From NCBI GenBank assembly GCA_022775045.1, contig JALFLB010000059.1, positions 1 to 64,000 on the forward strand: a stretch of DNA of 64,000 bases. Reading direction: 5' to 3'. Positions 41,760 to 53,588 of the stretch are shown here, piece after piece. The notes under the pieces were generated by a model, which ran no database searches, had not been told where the DNA came from, and was given only the letters and a program-made list of their open reading frames with translations. The position numbers were made by a program, and so were the translations under genes. Positions within the stretch are counted from its first letter, which is position 1; each line of letters starts with the position of its first letter. The DNA comes from Agathobacter sp. (lineage in GTDB: Bacteria; Bacillota; Clostridia; Lachnospirales; Lachnospiraceae).

Positions 41760-43494
41760 AAAGGCAGATTTTAAAGGGATTGGCAGCCGCTTTCATATTG
41801 ACCAGGTGACAGCAAGAATTATTCGTAACCGTGATGTGGTGGAGGATGAGGACATTCGTTGCTTTTTGCATGGCACGCTCTCGGATCTTCCAGATGCGCA
41901 TCTGTTAATGGATGCGGACCGGCTTGTGGAGATTCTGGTGCAGAAAGTGAAGAAAGGACAGAAAATCCGTGTTATCGGAGATTATGATATCGATGGAGTG
42001 ATGTCTTCCTATGTGCTGTGGAAGGCACTGACACGGATCGGGGCAGTAGTTGATGTAGCGATTCCACACCGTATTGAGGATGGATATGGGTTAAATCTTA
42101 ATCTTATCGAAAAAGCATGGGAAGAAGGCGTGGATACCATTCTCACCTGTGATAACGGAATTGCTGCAATCAATGAGATTGCTTATGCGAAGAAAATGGG
42201 AATGACGGTGCTTGTGACAGATCATCATGCGATTCCATTTTGCGAAGAGAGCGGAATACATCGGGAGAAACACAGTCTTGCAGATGCGGTCGTGAATCCA
42301 CATCAGCAGGAGTGCCGATATCCATATAAGGAGTTGTGTGGTGCCACGGTTGCCTGGCTTATAGTTTCTCTTTTGTATGAGAAGCTGGAAATGAAGCGGG
42401 AGGAGACAGAAGAACTGCTGGAGTTTGTGGCATTTGCGACAGTAGGGGATGTTGTGGCACTGACCGGCGTGAACCGGATTTTGGTGAAGGAGGGGTTGAA
42501 GCGGATTCATCATACGGAAAATGTCGGTATGAAGGCACTGATCGCTCAATGTGGACTTTTGCCGGAGCAGATAAATTGTTATCATTTTGGCTTTGTGCTG
42601 GGACCGTGTATCAATGCGGCCGGACGGCTGGAGACTGCAAAATTAGCATTATCGCTTTTCCAGACCCGGAATGAGACGGAAGCAATACAGATGGCAAACC
42701 GGCTTGTTGTACTCAATGAGGAGCGCAAGCAGATGACCTTTAAAGGGGTTGAAGAGGCGAAACACCTCTTTGAAGAGGGAGACTATGAGAAGGACCCGGT
42801 GCTGGTACTTTATCTTCCGGACGTACATGAAAGCATTGCAGGGATTATTGCCGGCAGAATTAGGGAATATTATTACCGGCCGACCTTTATTCTGACGAAA
42901 AGTGAGGATGGAGTAAAGGGCAGCGGGCGCTCTACGGAGGAGTATTCCATGTATGAACAGATGTGCAAATGCAGTGCGCTTTTTACCCGTTTCGGAGGAC
43001 ATCCGATGGCAGCGGGATTATTTCTGCCGGAGGAGAATGTGGAGGAGTTTCGCAGGCAGATCAATGAAAACTGTCCGCTGTCGGTAGAACAGCTTCAGCC
43101 GAAAGTACATATTGACGTTCCAATGCCGGTGGATTATGTGACAGATGCGCTTGTAAGGGAGTTTGAGCTGCTGGCACCATTTGGAAAGGATAATCCAAAG
43201 CCTGTTTTTGCAGACCGAAATCTCCGTGTTAGCAGGATGTGGGTCATCGGAAAGAAGCAAAACGTTTTGCGCCTTTCGCTGGTATCGGAACATGGGCGTC
43301 CGGTTTCCGGTATTTATTTTGGGGATATCGATGCGTTTTTGGAATATATCAGGTGCCAGTTTGGAGAGGATGCGCTTGCGAAGGCGATGCATGGAAGAGA
43401 GAATACAATTCGTTTGTCGATGGTATATTCACCCAAGATCAATAATTATCACAATAGTGAAAGTCTGCAGTTTGAGATTCAATATTATCGTTGA
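41734..43494 (+). CDS. recJ: Single-strand 5'-3' exonuclease RecJ
   Basis: DHH-family nuclease in recombination and repair. 586 residues; metal ligands in VIGDYDIDGVMS (about 79-90), DNGIAA, the DHH motif of VTDHHAIP (about 157-163) and the second catalytic domain with GRSTEEYSMYEQM and FGGHPMAAG (DHHA1 type), then an OB-like C-terminus (PFGKDNPKPVF). Its start at 41734 lies inside truA; no separate promoter was seen. Confidence 0.93.
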   Translation: MEKWLVTNKKADFKGIGSRFHIDQVTARIIRNRDVVEDEDIRCFLHGTLSDLPDAHLLMDADRLVEILVQKVKKGQKIRVIGDYDIDGVMSSYVLWKALTRIGAVVDVAIPHRIEDGYGLNLNLIEKAWEEGVDTILTCDNGIAAINEIAYAKKMGMTVLVTDHHAIPFCEESGIHREKHSLADAVVNPHQQECRYPYKELCGATVAWLIVSLLYEKLEMKREETEELLEFVAFATVGDVVALTGVNRILVKEGLKRIHHTENVGMKALIAQCGLLPEQINCYHFGFVLGPCINAAGRLETAKLALSLFQTRNETEAIQMANRLVVLNEERKQMTFKGVEEAKHLFEEGDYEKDPVLVLYLPDVHESIAGIIAGRIREYYYRPTFILTKSEDGVKGSGRSTEEYSMYEQMCKCSALFTRFGGHPMAAGLFLPEENVEEFRRQINENCPLSVEQLQPKVHIDVPMPVDYVTDALVREFELLAPFGKDNPKPVFADRNLRVSRMWVIGKKQNVLRLSLVSEHGRPVSGIYFGDIDAFLEYIRCQFGEDALAKAMHGRENTIRLSMVYSPKINNYHNSESLQFEIQYYR

Positions 43495-43540
43495 AAAATA
43501 GGTGCGTACATTGTAAAATAGAGACAGTGGAGGGCGAGTC

Positions 43541-44497
43541 ATGTTCGGCAGAAATAAAGTAAGTCAGGAAGAAATTGAAAAGATAAAAAATATTGTTGAG
43601 ATCGATGATCATTTTTTTGCGGGAATGGAAGACGGAAAGGATATGTTCGAAGCAACAGTGTCGGAGATTACAGAGTCCTATCATCAGGTTGATGCAGACG
43701 TTAATCAGGTCCGTGAGAATATTAGGAGTGCAGCTGAGCTTGCAGCTGGAAATGTGGAGATTGAATCAATACTCAGCAGCAGAATCAGTGAATGCCGGGA
43801 ATGTGCTGTACAGACACAGGAGCGGCAGGAGCAGGTGCGCAAAGGATATCATCAGGTATTGGATGAGGCAACGCGTCTGGTGGATGAGAATAAGCATTTT
43901 ACCTCGCCATCCAAATCTTTAAGCAAGTTTCCTGCGAATCTTAAGGCTCAGAATCAGATCTGTCGGGAGCAGCTGGATCAGATGGAAGAATACAGCAAAC
44001 AGATGGGGGTTCTTGCACTGAATGCTGCAATAGAAGCTGGACGACTTGGAGAATCCGGCAAGCAGTTTGTTACATCTGCCGAGGCAATTCGCAGTTATGC
44101 AACAAATTATGACAGAGTTATTGAGATTACGCGTAAGCAGCTTCAGGATTCGGATGAACGTATTGCAAAATTAGAAGAGCAGGTGCATCATCTGGTCACC
44201 CTGCTTAAGGATAACAACATGGCAACTGCCAGACTGATGAAATCCTGCGAGGAGGCAGTCCGCCAGGCGGATGAGCAGAAGGATACTTCTCTTGATAAGG
44301 ACTTGACGGAGATAATGAATCAGGTGACTACACTCCGGAATGCGGATGAAGAGATTGTGAAGTCCGAGGAGCGCAACCGTATGCAGATGGAGGATCTTGC
44401 GGAAGAATTTGTGGCGCAGCAGAAGAACCAGAAGGAGATTGCTCAGATGGTTGATCCGCTTTTCAGGCATGTAATTGAACGTAAAGCTGGTCAGTAG
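43541..44497 (+). CDS. Cytosolic methyl-accepting-receptor-like coiled-coil protein
   Basis: 318 residues, no membrane helix or ligand domain. Nearly all helical. Around 152-185 is MGVLALNAAIEAGRLGESGKQF, which matches the tip of chemoreceptor signalling domains ([19 protein letters not shown]) but with glycine and glutamine replacing conserved alanine and arginine, so CheA/CheW contact may be lost or changed. The flanking coil is shorter than a normal receptor domain. It could be a soluble chemoreceptor or a methyl-accepting regulator of another process. A terminator follows. Confidence 0.7.
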   Translation: MFGRNKVSQEEIEKIKNIVEIDDHFFAGMEDGKDMFEATVSEITESYHQVDADVNQVRENIRSAAELAAGNVEIESILSSRISECRECAVQTQERQEQVRKGYHQVLDEATRLVDENKHFTSPSKSLSKFPANLKAQNQICREQLDQMEEYSKQMGVLALNAAIEAGRLGESGKQFVTSAEAIRSYATNYDRVIEITRKQLQDSDERIAKLEEQVHHLVTLLKDNNMATARLMKSCEEAVRQADEQKDTSLDKDLTEIMNQVTTLRNADEEIVKSEERNRMQMEDLAEEFVAQQKNQKEIAQMVDPLFRHVIERKAGQ

Positions 44498-44516
44498 ATC
44501 TGATATGATGAAAAAG

Positions 44517-44552
44517 AAAAGGCTGATTTCGTGATTGCGAAATCAGCCTTTT
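44517..44552. terminator. Bidirectional terminator
   Basis: AAAA-GGCTGATTTCG (44521-44531), 6-nt loop, CGAAATCAGCC (44538-44548)-TTTT. It serves the receptor-like gene and the converging PAP2 gene. Confidence 0.92.
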
Positions 44553-44564
44553 AAATTTATATAT

Positions 44565-45266
44565 TTATTCTACGGAGACATTTCCGCGGGACTTCTGAGC
44601 CGTAGAAACCTTTGACCATTTGTGTCGGTAGACAACACGGTACATGACATAAGCCAAAAGAAATGCGGTACATACATCAAATACAGAATGCTGCTTTAAG
44701 AACATGGTTGCAAGGATGATGCTGACCATTAACAGGAAGGAGAGCATCTGAACCGTTTTATTCTTGCGCAGCTGCTCATTGTGTGCCACTGCAAGATGGA
44801 TGCCGATGGAATTGTACACATGGATACTTGGAAACAGGTTGGTTGCAGTATCTGATGAGTATAAAAATTCGCAGAGCATCGTGCATAAATTGTGATGCGT
44901 AAAATAGGTCGGACGAAGAAAATGTCCGTTCGGATACAGCGTTGATATCATTAAGAAAATCGTCATACCGGTGAAAAGAAACGCACACAGTTTGTAATAG
45001 TCTGATTTGTTGTGAAGTGCCATGTAGACAATTCCCCAGGCGACATAAGCAAACCACAGAAAATATGGAATGACAAAATATTCACAAAATGGAATATAAT
45101 CATCCAGTGCTACGTGAATCACATGAAAATGAGTGGTCACGGTCTTCTCGACATAACCAAACCAGGCCAGATATACAAAAAAATATAGCAAGATTAACAA
45201 ATGCTTATAGTTGTTATACAGGTTAAAAAACCAAACCTTGAGCCGGGCTCCATTGCGTGACACCAT
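44565..45266 (-). CDS. PAP2-family membrane phosphatase
   Basis: 233-residue membrane protein with about five to six hydrophobic helices. The phosphatase motifs are the FPSIHVYNS segment (domain 2, PSxH, about 143-151) and KQHSVFDV (domain 3, about 190-197); domain 1 is less clear (LRPTYFTHH region). Likely acts on lipid pyrophosphates or phosphatidic acid, or belongs to the inositolphosphotransferase-like group. Monocistronic. Confidence 0.85.
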   Translation of the reverse strand: MVSRNGARLKVWFFNLYNNYKHLLILLYFFVYLAWFGYVEKTVTTHFHVIHVALDDYIPFCEYFVIPYFLWFAYVAWGIVYMALHNKSDYYKLCAFLFTGMTIFLMISTLYPNGHFLRPTYFTHHNLCTMLCEFLYSSDTATNLFPSIHVYNSIGIHLAVAHNEQLRKNKTVQMLSFLLMVSIILATMFLKQHSVFDVCTAFLLAYVMYRVVYRHKWSKVSTAQKSRGNVSVE

Positions 45267-45390
45267 AATTCGTTCCTTTCATAATAATACTTACTCTTTG
45301 TAATGAACAGATTATAGCACCACTTGGAAAAAGCGACAATAGGAAATAATTATTGTTAATAAAAAGTTAAACATTTCCAGCAGGGTGTGG

Positions 45391-45418
45391 TTGACAAGAA
45401 AATGGTCTAAGATATAAT
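45391..45418 (+). promoter_or_regulatory. Promoter of the L,D-transpeptidase gene
   Basis: Perfect TTGACA (45391-45396) and TATAAT (45413-45418) with a 16-nt spacer. Confidence 0.88.
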
Positions 45419-45452
45419 CTAGGAATAGAAGCAGAACAGGAAAGGAAAGTAT

Positions 45453-47045
45453 ATGAGTACGAAAGATAAGAAAAGAATAATTATTGTCGTAATTTTTGCG
45501 GTTGTGGCAGCATTTTACATAGGTATGGGAATTTTCTTTATGCACCATTTTTTTCCGGGGACAACATTGAATGGAAGAAAGGTGAGCGGATGCTCGGCAC
45601 AACGGGTAAAGGATGATGCGACGGATGAAATTCATTCTTATCAGTTATCAATTTTGACAAGAGATGGAAATACGGAAATTATAAAAGGTACAGATATTGA
45701 TCTTGAGCCGCAGTGGGATGATGCAACAGAAAAACTAATTGAAAAGCAGGCGGCTTTTTTGTGGCCGGTTCAGATTTTCTATAGGCATGAGCTTACAAGC
45801 GAAACTTTGGTTGATTACGATGAAGAAAAACTTCAGGAGAGAATCCAGACCCTTGTCTGTATGGATGAAACAAAGCAGATACCACCGGAGAATGCAACCT
45901 TTTCCGAGTGGGATAAGGATGCTGGTTATACGATTGAACCTTGCGTAATGGGGACAACAATTGACCGTGATAAAATGAGCGATGCTGTGGAGATAGCAAT
46001 CAACGGCTTGTGTGAAACCCTTTCTGTTGAAGAGGCGGGGGCTTATGTGGATCCTAAAATCAAGGATGACGATGAACGTCTGGCAGAAGCGATTGATGTT
46101 TTGAATCAATGTGCCGGGGCGCGTATCACTTATACAATTGGGGAGAAGACGCAGGTGCTCGATGTCAGCACCTTTGGAGCATGGTTTAAACTGGACAAAG
46201 ATGTCAAACCGGTGCTTCGCGGGAAAAAAGTGAAAGAATATGTCAGTGATCTTGCTTCAAAGTATAATACCTGCTACACGGCAAAGAAGCTTCAGACCTC
46301 TTATGGGAAAGAGGTTACAATTCCAGTGAGCCATTATGGCTGGAAGGTAGATGAAGAGGCAGAAAAAGAGCAAATCATTGAAACCATCAAGGCGGGAGAG
46401 GTGACAACGAGAGATCTGAATTATTCTATGACGGCAAATTCTCATGAGGGAAATGATTATGGGGACTCTTATGTGGAAATCAATCTGACGGCGCAGCATC
46501 TGTTTTTATATAAGGATGGGCAACTGGTGATTGATAGTGATTTTGTTTCCGGAAATGTGTCAAAGGAGAATGGATCACCGACCGGCGCATATGGGATTAC
46601 CTACACGCAGAAGGATGCAACGCTCAGGGGAGATGATTATGAGACTCCGGTTGCATACTGGATGCCTTTTGCCGGTAATGTTGGTATGCATGATGCAAGC
46701 TGGAGGAGCAAGTTTGGCGGAAGTATTTATAAATACGGGGGGTCCCATGGTTGCATTAACCTTCCGGTGAATGTGGCAAAAGTGATTTATGAGAATGTAG
46801 GTAAGAATTATCCGGTGCTGGTTTATGAGCTGCCGGGGACAGAGAGCACGAACTCGACGAATCCGAAGGCCGCAGAGGAAGTTGAGAAGCTGATTGAAGA
46901 GATTGGAACGGTAACAGAGGATTCTGGTGATGCTATCAAGAAGGCAGAGACCGCATACGACAAGCTGAGCGCAACCGAGAAAATTTATGTCAAAAATTAT
47001 GATACACTTACCAAAGCCCGGAAACAGTTTGAAAAGAAAAAATAG
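45453..47045 (+). CDS. L,D-transpeptidase (YkuD) with membrane anchor
   Basis: Makes 3-3 cross-links or attaches proteins in peptidoglycan. 530 residues: one N-terminal membrane helix (about 8-30), two peptidoglycan-binding-4 type domains (about 40-330), the YkuD catalytic domain (about 345-470) with H432 and nucleophile C434 in SHGCINLP, then a serine/asparagine-rich linker and a helical tail rich in lysine. Outside the membrane after the helix. Its promoter is near consensus. Confidence 0.92.
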   Translation: MSTKDKKRIIIVVIFAVVAAFYIGMGIFFMHHFFPGTTLNGRKVSGCSAQRVKDDATDEIHSYQLSILTRDGNTEIIKGTDIDLEPQWDDATEKLIEKQAAFLWPVQIFYRHELTSETLVDYDEEKLQERIQTLVCMDETKQIPPENATFSEWDKDAGYTIEPCVMGTTIDRDKMSDAVEIAINGLCETLSVEEAGAYVDPKIKDDDERLAEAIDVLNQCAGARITYTIGEKTQVLDVSTFGAWFKLDKDVKPVLRGKKVKEYVSDLASKYNTCYTAKKLQTSYGKEVTIPVSHYGWKVDEEAEKEQIIETIKAGEVTTRDLNYSMTANSHEGNDYGDSYVEINLTAQHLFLYKDGQLVIDSDFVSGNVSKENGSPTGAYGITYTQKDATLRGDDYETPVAYWMPFAGNVGMHDASWRSKFGGSIYKYGGSHGCINLPVNVAKVIYENVGKNYPVLVYELPGTESTNSTNPKAAEEVEKLIEEIGTVTEDSGDAIKKAETAYDKLSATEKIYVKNYDTLTKARKQFEKKK

Positions 47046-47063
47046 CAGATTCTTCATCAAGGC

Positions 47064-47110
47064 TTGACAAAGTTGCGCAAAAAAACGACAATAAAACTAT
47101 AGTTGCGCAG
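47064..47110 (+). promoter_or_regulatory. Promoter and paired operators of the lacI-family gene
   Basis: TTGACA (47064-47069), 17-nt spacer, GACAAT (47087-47092). TTGCGCAA, a perfect palindrome, lies inside the spacer (47073-47080) and TTGCGCAG (47103-47110) just after the start point. Their centres are exactly 30 bp apart, about three helical turns, so one repressor dimer pair could bind both. Confidence 0.7.
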
Positions 47111-47139
47111 CAAAGGAAAGCATATGTGGAGAGGTGCGT

Positions 47140-48138
47140 ATGAAGAGTGATAATATTACAATATCAGATATTGCGGAGGCTCTTGGAGTATCGAAGACGA
47201 CTGTAAGCCGTGCAATATCCGGAAAAGGAAGAATCGGAGAGGTAACCCGCAAGAGGGTGCTGGATTACATAGAAGAGCATGATTACAAACCGAATGTGAT
47301 CGCGAGGGGACTTGCGCAATCTAAGACATTCAATCTCTGCGTGGTAATGCCGGGAAACTATGCGATTGTTGATCTTCCTTTTTTTCAGGAAGTGATTGCA
47401 GGAATACAGGAAATTGCAGGAATGAACGAGTATGATATCCTTCTTTGTATTTGTCAGGAGAATGATATATCCAATCTTGAGAGAATCTTACACAATCATA
47501 AGGTGGATGGGGTTGTACTTTTGCGTACTTTTATGAAGGATCTTCAGATCGAACTTCTCACGGAGAGGCAGGTGCCGTTTGTTACAACCGGAAGTACAGC
47601 TTACCGGAAAGTAAAGCAGGTAGATAATGATCACCAGAGTGCGTGCCGGGAGCTGACCTCAATTCTTTTAATGCGCCAGATGAAACGAATCGCACTGCTT
47701 GGTGGTAATGAATCCCATGTTGTAACGCAGAATCGATACAGGGGCTATGTGCAGGCACACGAACAGGCAGGTATTGCACTGGACGAAGAGTTTGTGTATA
47801 TGAATCTGGAGAGCCGCGCTTTTATTGATCGTGCAGTAGAGAATGCACTTGAAAAAGGTGCGGACTGTATTTTGTGTATGGATGATGCTATTTGTGGACA
47901 GGTGTTGCGCAAATTGCGTCAGGAACATGTAAAAGTGCCGCAAGACGTAAAGGTAGCGTCTTTTTACAACAGTTCAGTTTTGGAGAACAACATTCCGTCG
48001 ATCACCTCCCTGACCTTTGATGCACGGGAACTTGGGATGGAGGCATGCAAGAATCTTCTCGCTCAGATTGATGGGGAGAAAGTACCGGAGCGAACGCTGT
48101 TGTCTTATGAGGTTGTATTGAAGGAATCTACAAAGTGA
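47140..48138 (+). CDS. LacI-family transcriptional repressor
   Basis: 332 residues from ATG 47140 (GGAGAGG upstream; a GTG at 47134 is less likely). N-terminal LacI helix-turn-helix (about 4-55: TISDIAEALGVSKTTVSRAISGKGRIGEVTR, hinge PNVIARGLAQ), then the periplasmic-binding-type ligand domain of LacI/GalR regulators, ending in a DNA-contact-linked C-terminus. The operators at its own promoter suggest autorepression, and the same motif overlies the next gene's promoter 158 nt after its stop. The inducer is unknown; a galactoside is a reasonable guess from the neighbouring GH genes. Confidence 0.92.
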   Translation: MKSDNITISDIAEALGVSKTTVSRAISGKGRIGEVTRKRVLDYIEEHDYKPNVIARGLAQSKTFNLCVVMPGNYAIVDLPFFQEVIAGIQEIAGMNEYDILLCICQENDISNLERILHNHKVDGVVLLRTFMKDLQIELLTERQVPFVTTGSTAYRKVKQVDNDHQSACRELTSILLMRQMKRIALLGGNESHVVTQNRYRGYVQAHEQAGIALDEEFVYMNLESRAFIDRAVENALEKGADCILCMDDAICGQVLRKLRQEHVKVPQDVKVASFYNSSVLENNIPSITSLTFDARELGMEACKNLLAQIDGEKVPERTLLSYEVVLKESTK

Positions 48139-48156
48139 GAATCCTCTATTTTTTAT

Positions 48157-48172
48157 ATGCGCAAGCGGTTGC
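48157..48172. promoter_or_regulatory. LacI/cre-like operator upstream of the 619-residue gene
   Basis: ATGCGCAA (48157-48164) overlaps GCAAGCGGTTGC (48161-48172), a perfect inverted repeat with the LacI-family AAnCGnTT core. It resembles a catabolite (cre) site, with two mismatches from the usual ends, or a binding site of the adjacent repressor. Confidence 0.45.
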
Positions 48173-48247
48173 TCCATAGCGCGGGAAACGGGATTTGTGT
48201 TGTGAAAAATGTGCAAAAACAGTCACTAAATATATAAAAATTGTACA

Positions 48248-48303
48248 TTGACATGGGAGGAAAGTCACGGTATACTACAAATACAGAACAACCGATTGCG
48301 CAA
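48248..48303 (+). promoter_or_regulatory. Promoter and operator of the 619-residue gene
   Basis: TTGACA (48248-48253), 17-nt spacer, TATACT (48271-48276). TTGCGCAA at 48296-48303 is just downstream of the predicted start, a roadblock position for the repressor encoded upstream. Confidence 0.78.
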
Positions 48304-48355
48304 AAGCAAAAGCGTAATCTGAAGCACATAAACATAAAAGTGGAGGGAAAACGAG

Positions 48356-50215
48356 ATGGACAAATTTATTGTGAACATCATCCATCGTCCAGAGATGGTT
48401 CCGGAGTATTCTGCAACCGTGACAGGACAGGGCAAGGAAGAGGATATCGGAGATAAGGCACTGATTACAGAGTCTCTGGATATCTTTAAGACACAGCAGA
48501 GACTGGCACATGAGAACGGGCTCAAGTGTACGATCCAGATGACGTATGCAGCCTTGTTTAATGATGAGGCGGTAGAACTGGCAAAGCATGACCATGAAGT
48601 ATATGGAGATGAGATCGCGCTCTCTCTGTTAGGTCTTCCTTGTGAGGAATTCCGCGATAAGTATAAGACAAAGGACTTCTGTATCTGGATGTTCTCGATG
48701 GAGGATAAGAAAGCAATCGTGAATGATGTGTTTGAGAAATTTCACGACAGATTTGGATTTTATCCGGAATCTACTGGTTCTTATTACATGGATGCCGATT
48801 TGATCAACTATATCAAAGAGACTTATCCAACTGTTAAATGCGCAGTTGCCACCTGCTGGGAGGAAGGTCCAAAGGCTTATCACACCTGCAACAACTCATG
48901 GTATACGTTGTTTGATGGAGGTCCATGGGCACCATGGATTCCTTCTAAGCAGAATACACACGCACCGGCAGCAAACAAGGAAGAGGACAGTGGAATCGTT
49001 GCAATCCCACATCTGTCCCGTGATCTGCTTGCCTGCTATGATGGAAACGGTTCCAATTTCGGAACCCATCCGCAGAACGTACTCCGTGGTATGATCTACG
49101 ATACCAAGACCTGGGAGTACCCATATCTTTACAACTTAATTGACCAGTACCGTGACCTGGAGAAGTACAACAATGGATATGCATACAACATGATGTTCGT
49201 TGGACCGGGCTGGATGAATAAGATGGGACGTTGGGAGCAGCCATATGAGCTTCTTCTTAAGTCTTACACCGATGGATGTGCTTACTATGGTAAGCTCAAG
49301 AAGGAAGGCAAGCTGGTTGACATGACCATGTCGGAGTTTGCAGATTACTACAGAGAGAAGAAGGGTGTCAACGATGGCAATTACAATGAGCCGGAGTGTG
49401 CACCTTGGAGAGATATTCTTTACGGATCAGACAAGCAGGTATTCTGGTACTGTGATCCATATATGAGAGCCTGTGTGAATATGGATCAGGGTGGTGCAAT
49501 CGTAGACCTTCGTCCTTACGTTGCAAAGCTTGAGTGGCCGGTTGGTATCGGAACCAAGCATGTGCAGGATGCTTCCTACCCATTCCTGATTCAGGAGAAA
49601 TACCGTGCAGGCTACTTCACCCACTATGCAGGAGCAGGTACCGTTCGTTCTGCAAAGCTTTGTTACAACGGAGAGGAAGTTGATCTGTGCCTTTGCCCGA
49701 CTCACTCCCATTTCTCAGAGGAAATGATTGACGGCAAGAAGAATCGTATCCTCACATTGGATCCGGTAGAGATTCAGTTCAACGGTGTTACTGTTAAGCT
49801 TCAGACAAAAGAGTACTTCGAAGAGGGGGCTTCCAATATCAAGATTGAGCGTAACATCCTTGATATCAGTGATCCAAATGCAGAAGTATATCTGGATGAG
49901 TACATTACCGCTTGTTACGGTACAACTGAGTATCCGGAGGATATGACAGGAATTACACTTACCTGCGAGGGTGAGAATCCGCAGACCATCAATTACGAGT
50001 ACAAGTGCCGTGATGCGAAGATGCAGGGTGCTACCGCTGTCAGTGCGGTTGTTCCGGCAATCCAGACAAAGGTTTCTCTTACACCATCCGCAGAGGCAGA
50101 AGGATATATTGAAGAGGGTTATGCATTCTCTCCAATGTTCAAGCTTGGATACAAGAAGAAAATTGAATCGAAGGAGGTATTTGCAACATGGCTCAACTTG
50201 GAAAAGGCAAATTAA
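48356..50215 (+). CDS. Uncharacterised 619-residue protein, possible glycoside hydrolase/deacetylase fold
   Basis: Large soluble protein with no signal peptide or membrane segment; I cannot name it with confidence. The first about 330 residues contain the sort of conserved acid, histidine and tryptophan clusters found in alpha/beta-barrel hydrolases and deacetylases (NGLKCTIQMTYAALF, ESTGSYYMDADLINY, ATCWEEGPKAYHTC, FGTHPQNVLRG). The C-terminal 250 residues look like beta-rich accessory domains. The coding sequence is unusually regular in codon choice (for example AAG, GTT, CTT, ATC) compared with neighbours, suggesting high expression. It follows a strong promoter with the TTGCGCAA operator, and its 3' end overlaps the next gene. 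By recall it may be akin to the DUF3863/DUF3864 proteins; unverified. Confidence 0.6.
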   Translation: MDKFIVNIIHRPEMVPEYSATVTGQGKEEDIGDKALITESLDIFKTQQRLAHENGLKCTIQMTYAALFNDEAVELAKHDHEVYGDEIALSLLGLPCEEFRDKYKTKDFCIWMFSMEDKKAIVNDVFEKFHDRFGFYPESTGSYYMDADLINYIKETYPTVKCAVATCWEEGPKAYHTCNNSWYTLFDGGPWAPWIPSKQNTHAPAANKEEDSGIVAIPHLSRDLLACYDGNGSNFGTHPQNVLRGMIYDTKTWEYPYLYNLIDQYRDLEKYNNGYAYNMMFVGPGWMNKMGRWEQPYELLLKSYTDGCAYYGKLKKEGKLVDMTMSEFADYYREKKGVNDGNYNEPECAPWRDILYGSDKQVFWYCDPYMRACVNMDQGGAIVDLRPYVAKLEWPVGIGTKHVQDASYPFLIQEKYRAGYFTHYAGAGTVRSAKLCYNGEEVDLCLCPTHSHFSEEMIDGKKNRILTLDPVEIQFNGVTVKLQTKEYFEEGASNIKIERNILDISDPNAEVYLDEYITACYGTTEYPEDMTGITLTCEGENPQTINYEYKCRDAKMQGATAVSAVVPAIQTKVSLTPSAEAEGYIEEGYAFSPMFKLGYKKKIESKEVFATWLNLEKAN

Positions 50216-50406
50216 ATTACAGATGTCCAATCTGCTTCATGAGAGATCTGGATATCGATATGTTCTATAATAAAGATACAGGGATTTACAGCTGTATTCG
50301 CTGCCAGTTCAGAGGAACAGAGGAGCAGGTGCTTGCGGGAAATGAGGATGTCCGCAAGAAATACGGCGCAATGTACAAGAGATTTGAAAAGTTTGATTTT
50401 GACTAA
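50188..50406 (+). CDS. Zinc-ribbon protein, 72 residues
   Basis: Small protein with one zinc ribbon: C13-x2-C16 (CPIC) and C36-x2-C39 (CIRC) separated by 19 residues, with an acidic C-terminus (KRFEKFDFD). The ATG at 50188 has AAGGAGG at 50171-50177, all inside the upstream gene, whose stop is at 50215. The 28-nt overlap suggests strict coupling and stoichiometry. It may assist or regulate the 619-residue protein; no other function can be read. A terminator follows. Confidence 0.7.
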   Translation: MAQLGKGKLNYRCPICFMRDLDIDMFYNKDTGIYSCIRCQFRGTEEQVLAGNEDVRKKYGAMYKRFEKFDFD

Positions 50407-50413
50407 AAAATAG

Positions 50414-50459
50414 AAAAAGCTGTCGCACGGATGAGCAATAGAAGTGCGGCAGCTTTTTT
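50414..50459 (+). terminator. Terminator after the zinc-ribbon gene
   Basis: AAAAAGCTGTCGCAC (50414-50428) pairs with GTGCGGCAGCTTTTT (50444-50458) with one G-U; T-run follows. GH2 starts 20 nt later, without a visible promoter of its own, so read-through or regulated termination is likely. Confidence 0.83.
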
Positions 50460-50466
50460 GAAATAG

Positions 50467-53568
<3,102 letters not shown>

Positions 53569-53588
53569 CGTGAATAAGGAGAGCATGA

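Noticed and set aside
47312-47912. Additional TTGCGCAA sites at 47312-47319 and 47905-47912 inside the lacI-family gene as true operators
   Set aside because: The 8-mer also occurs in unrelated coding sequence (for example 20867-20874) from common codons, so only the promoter-placed copies are used.
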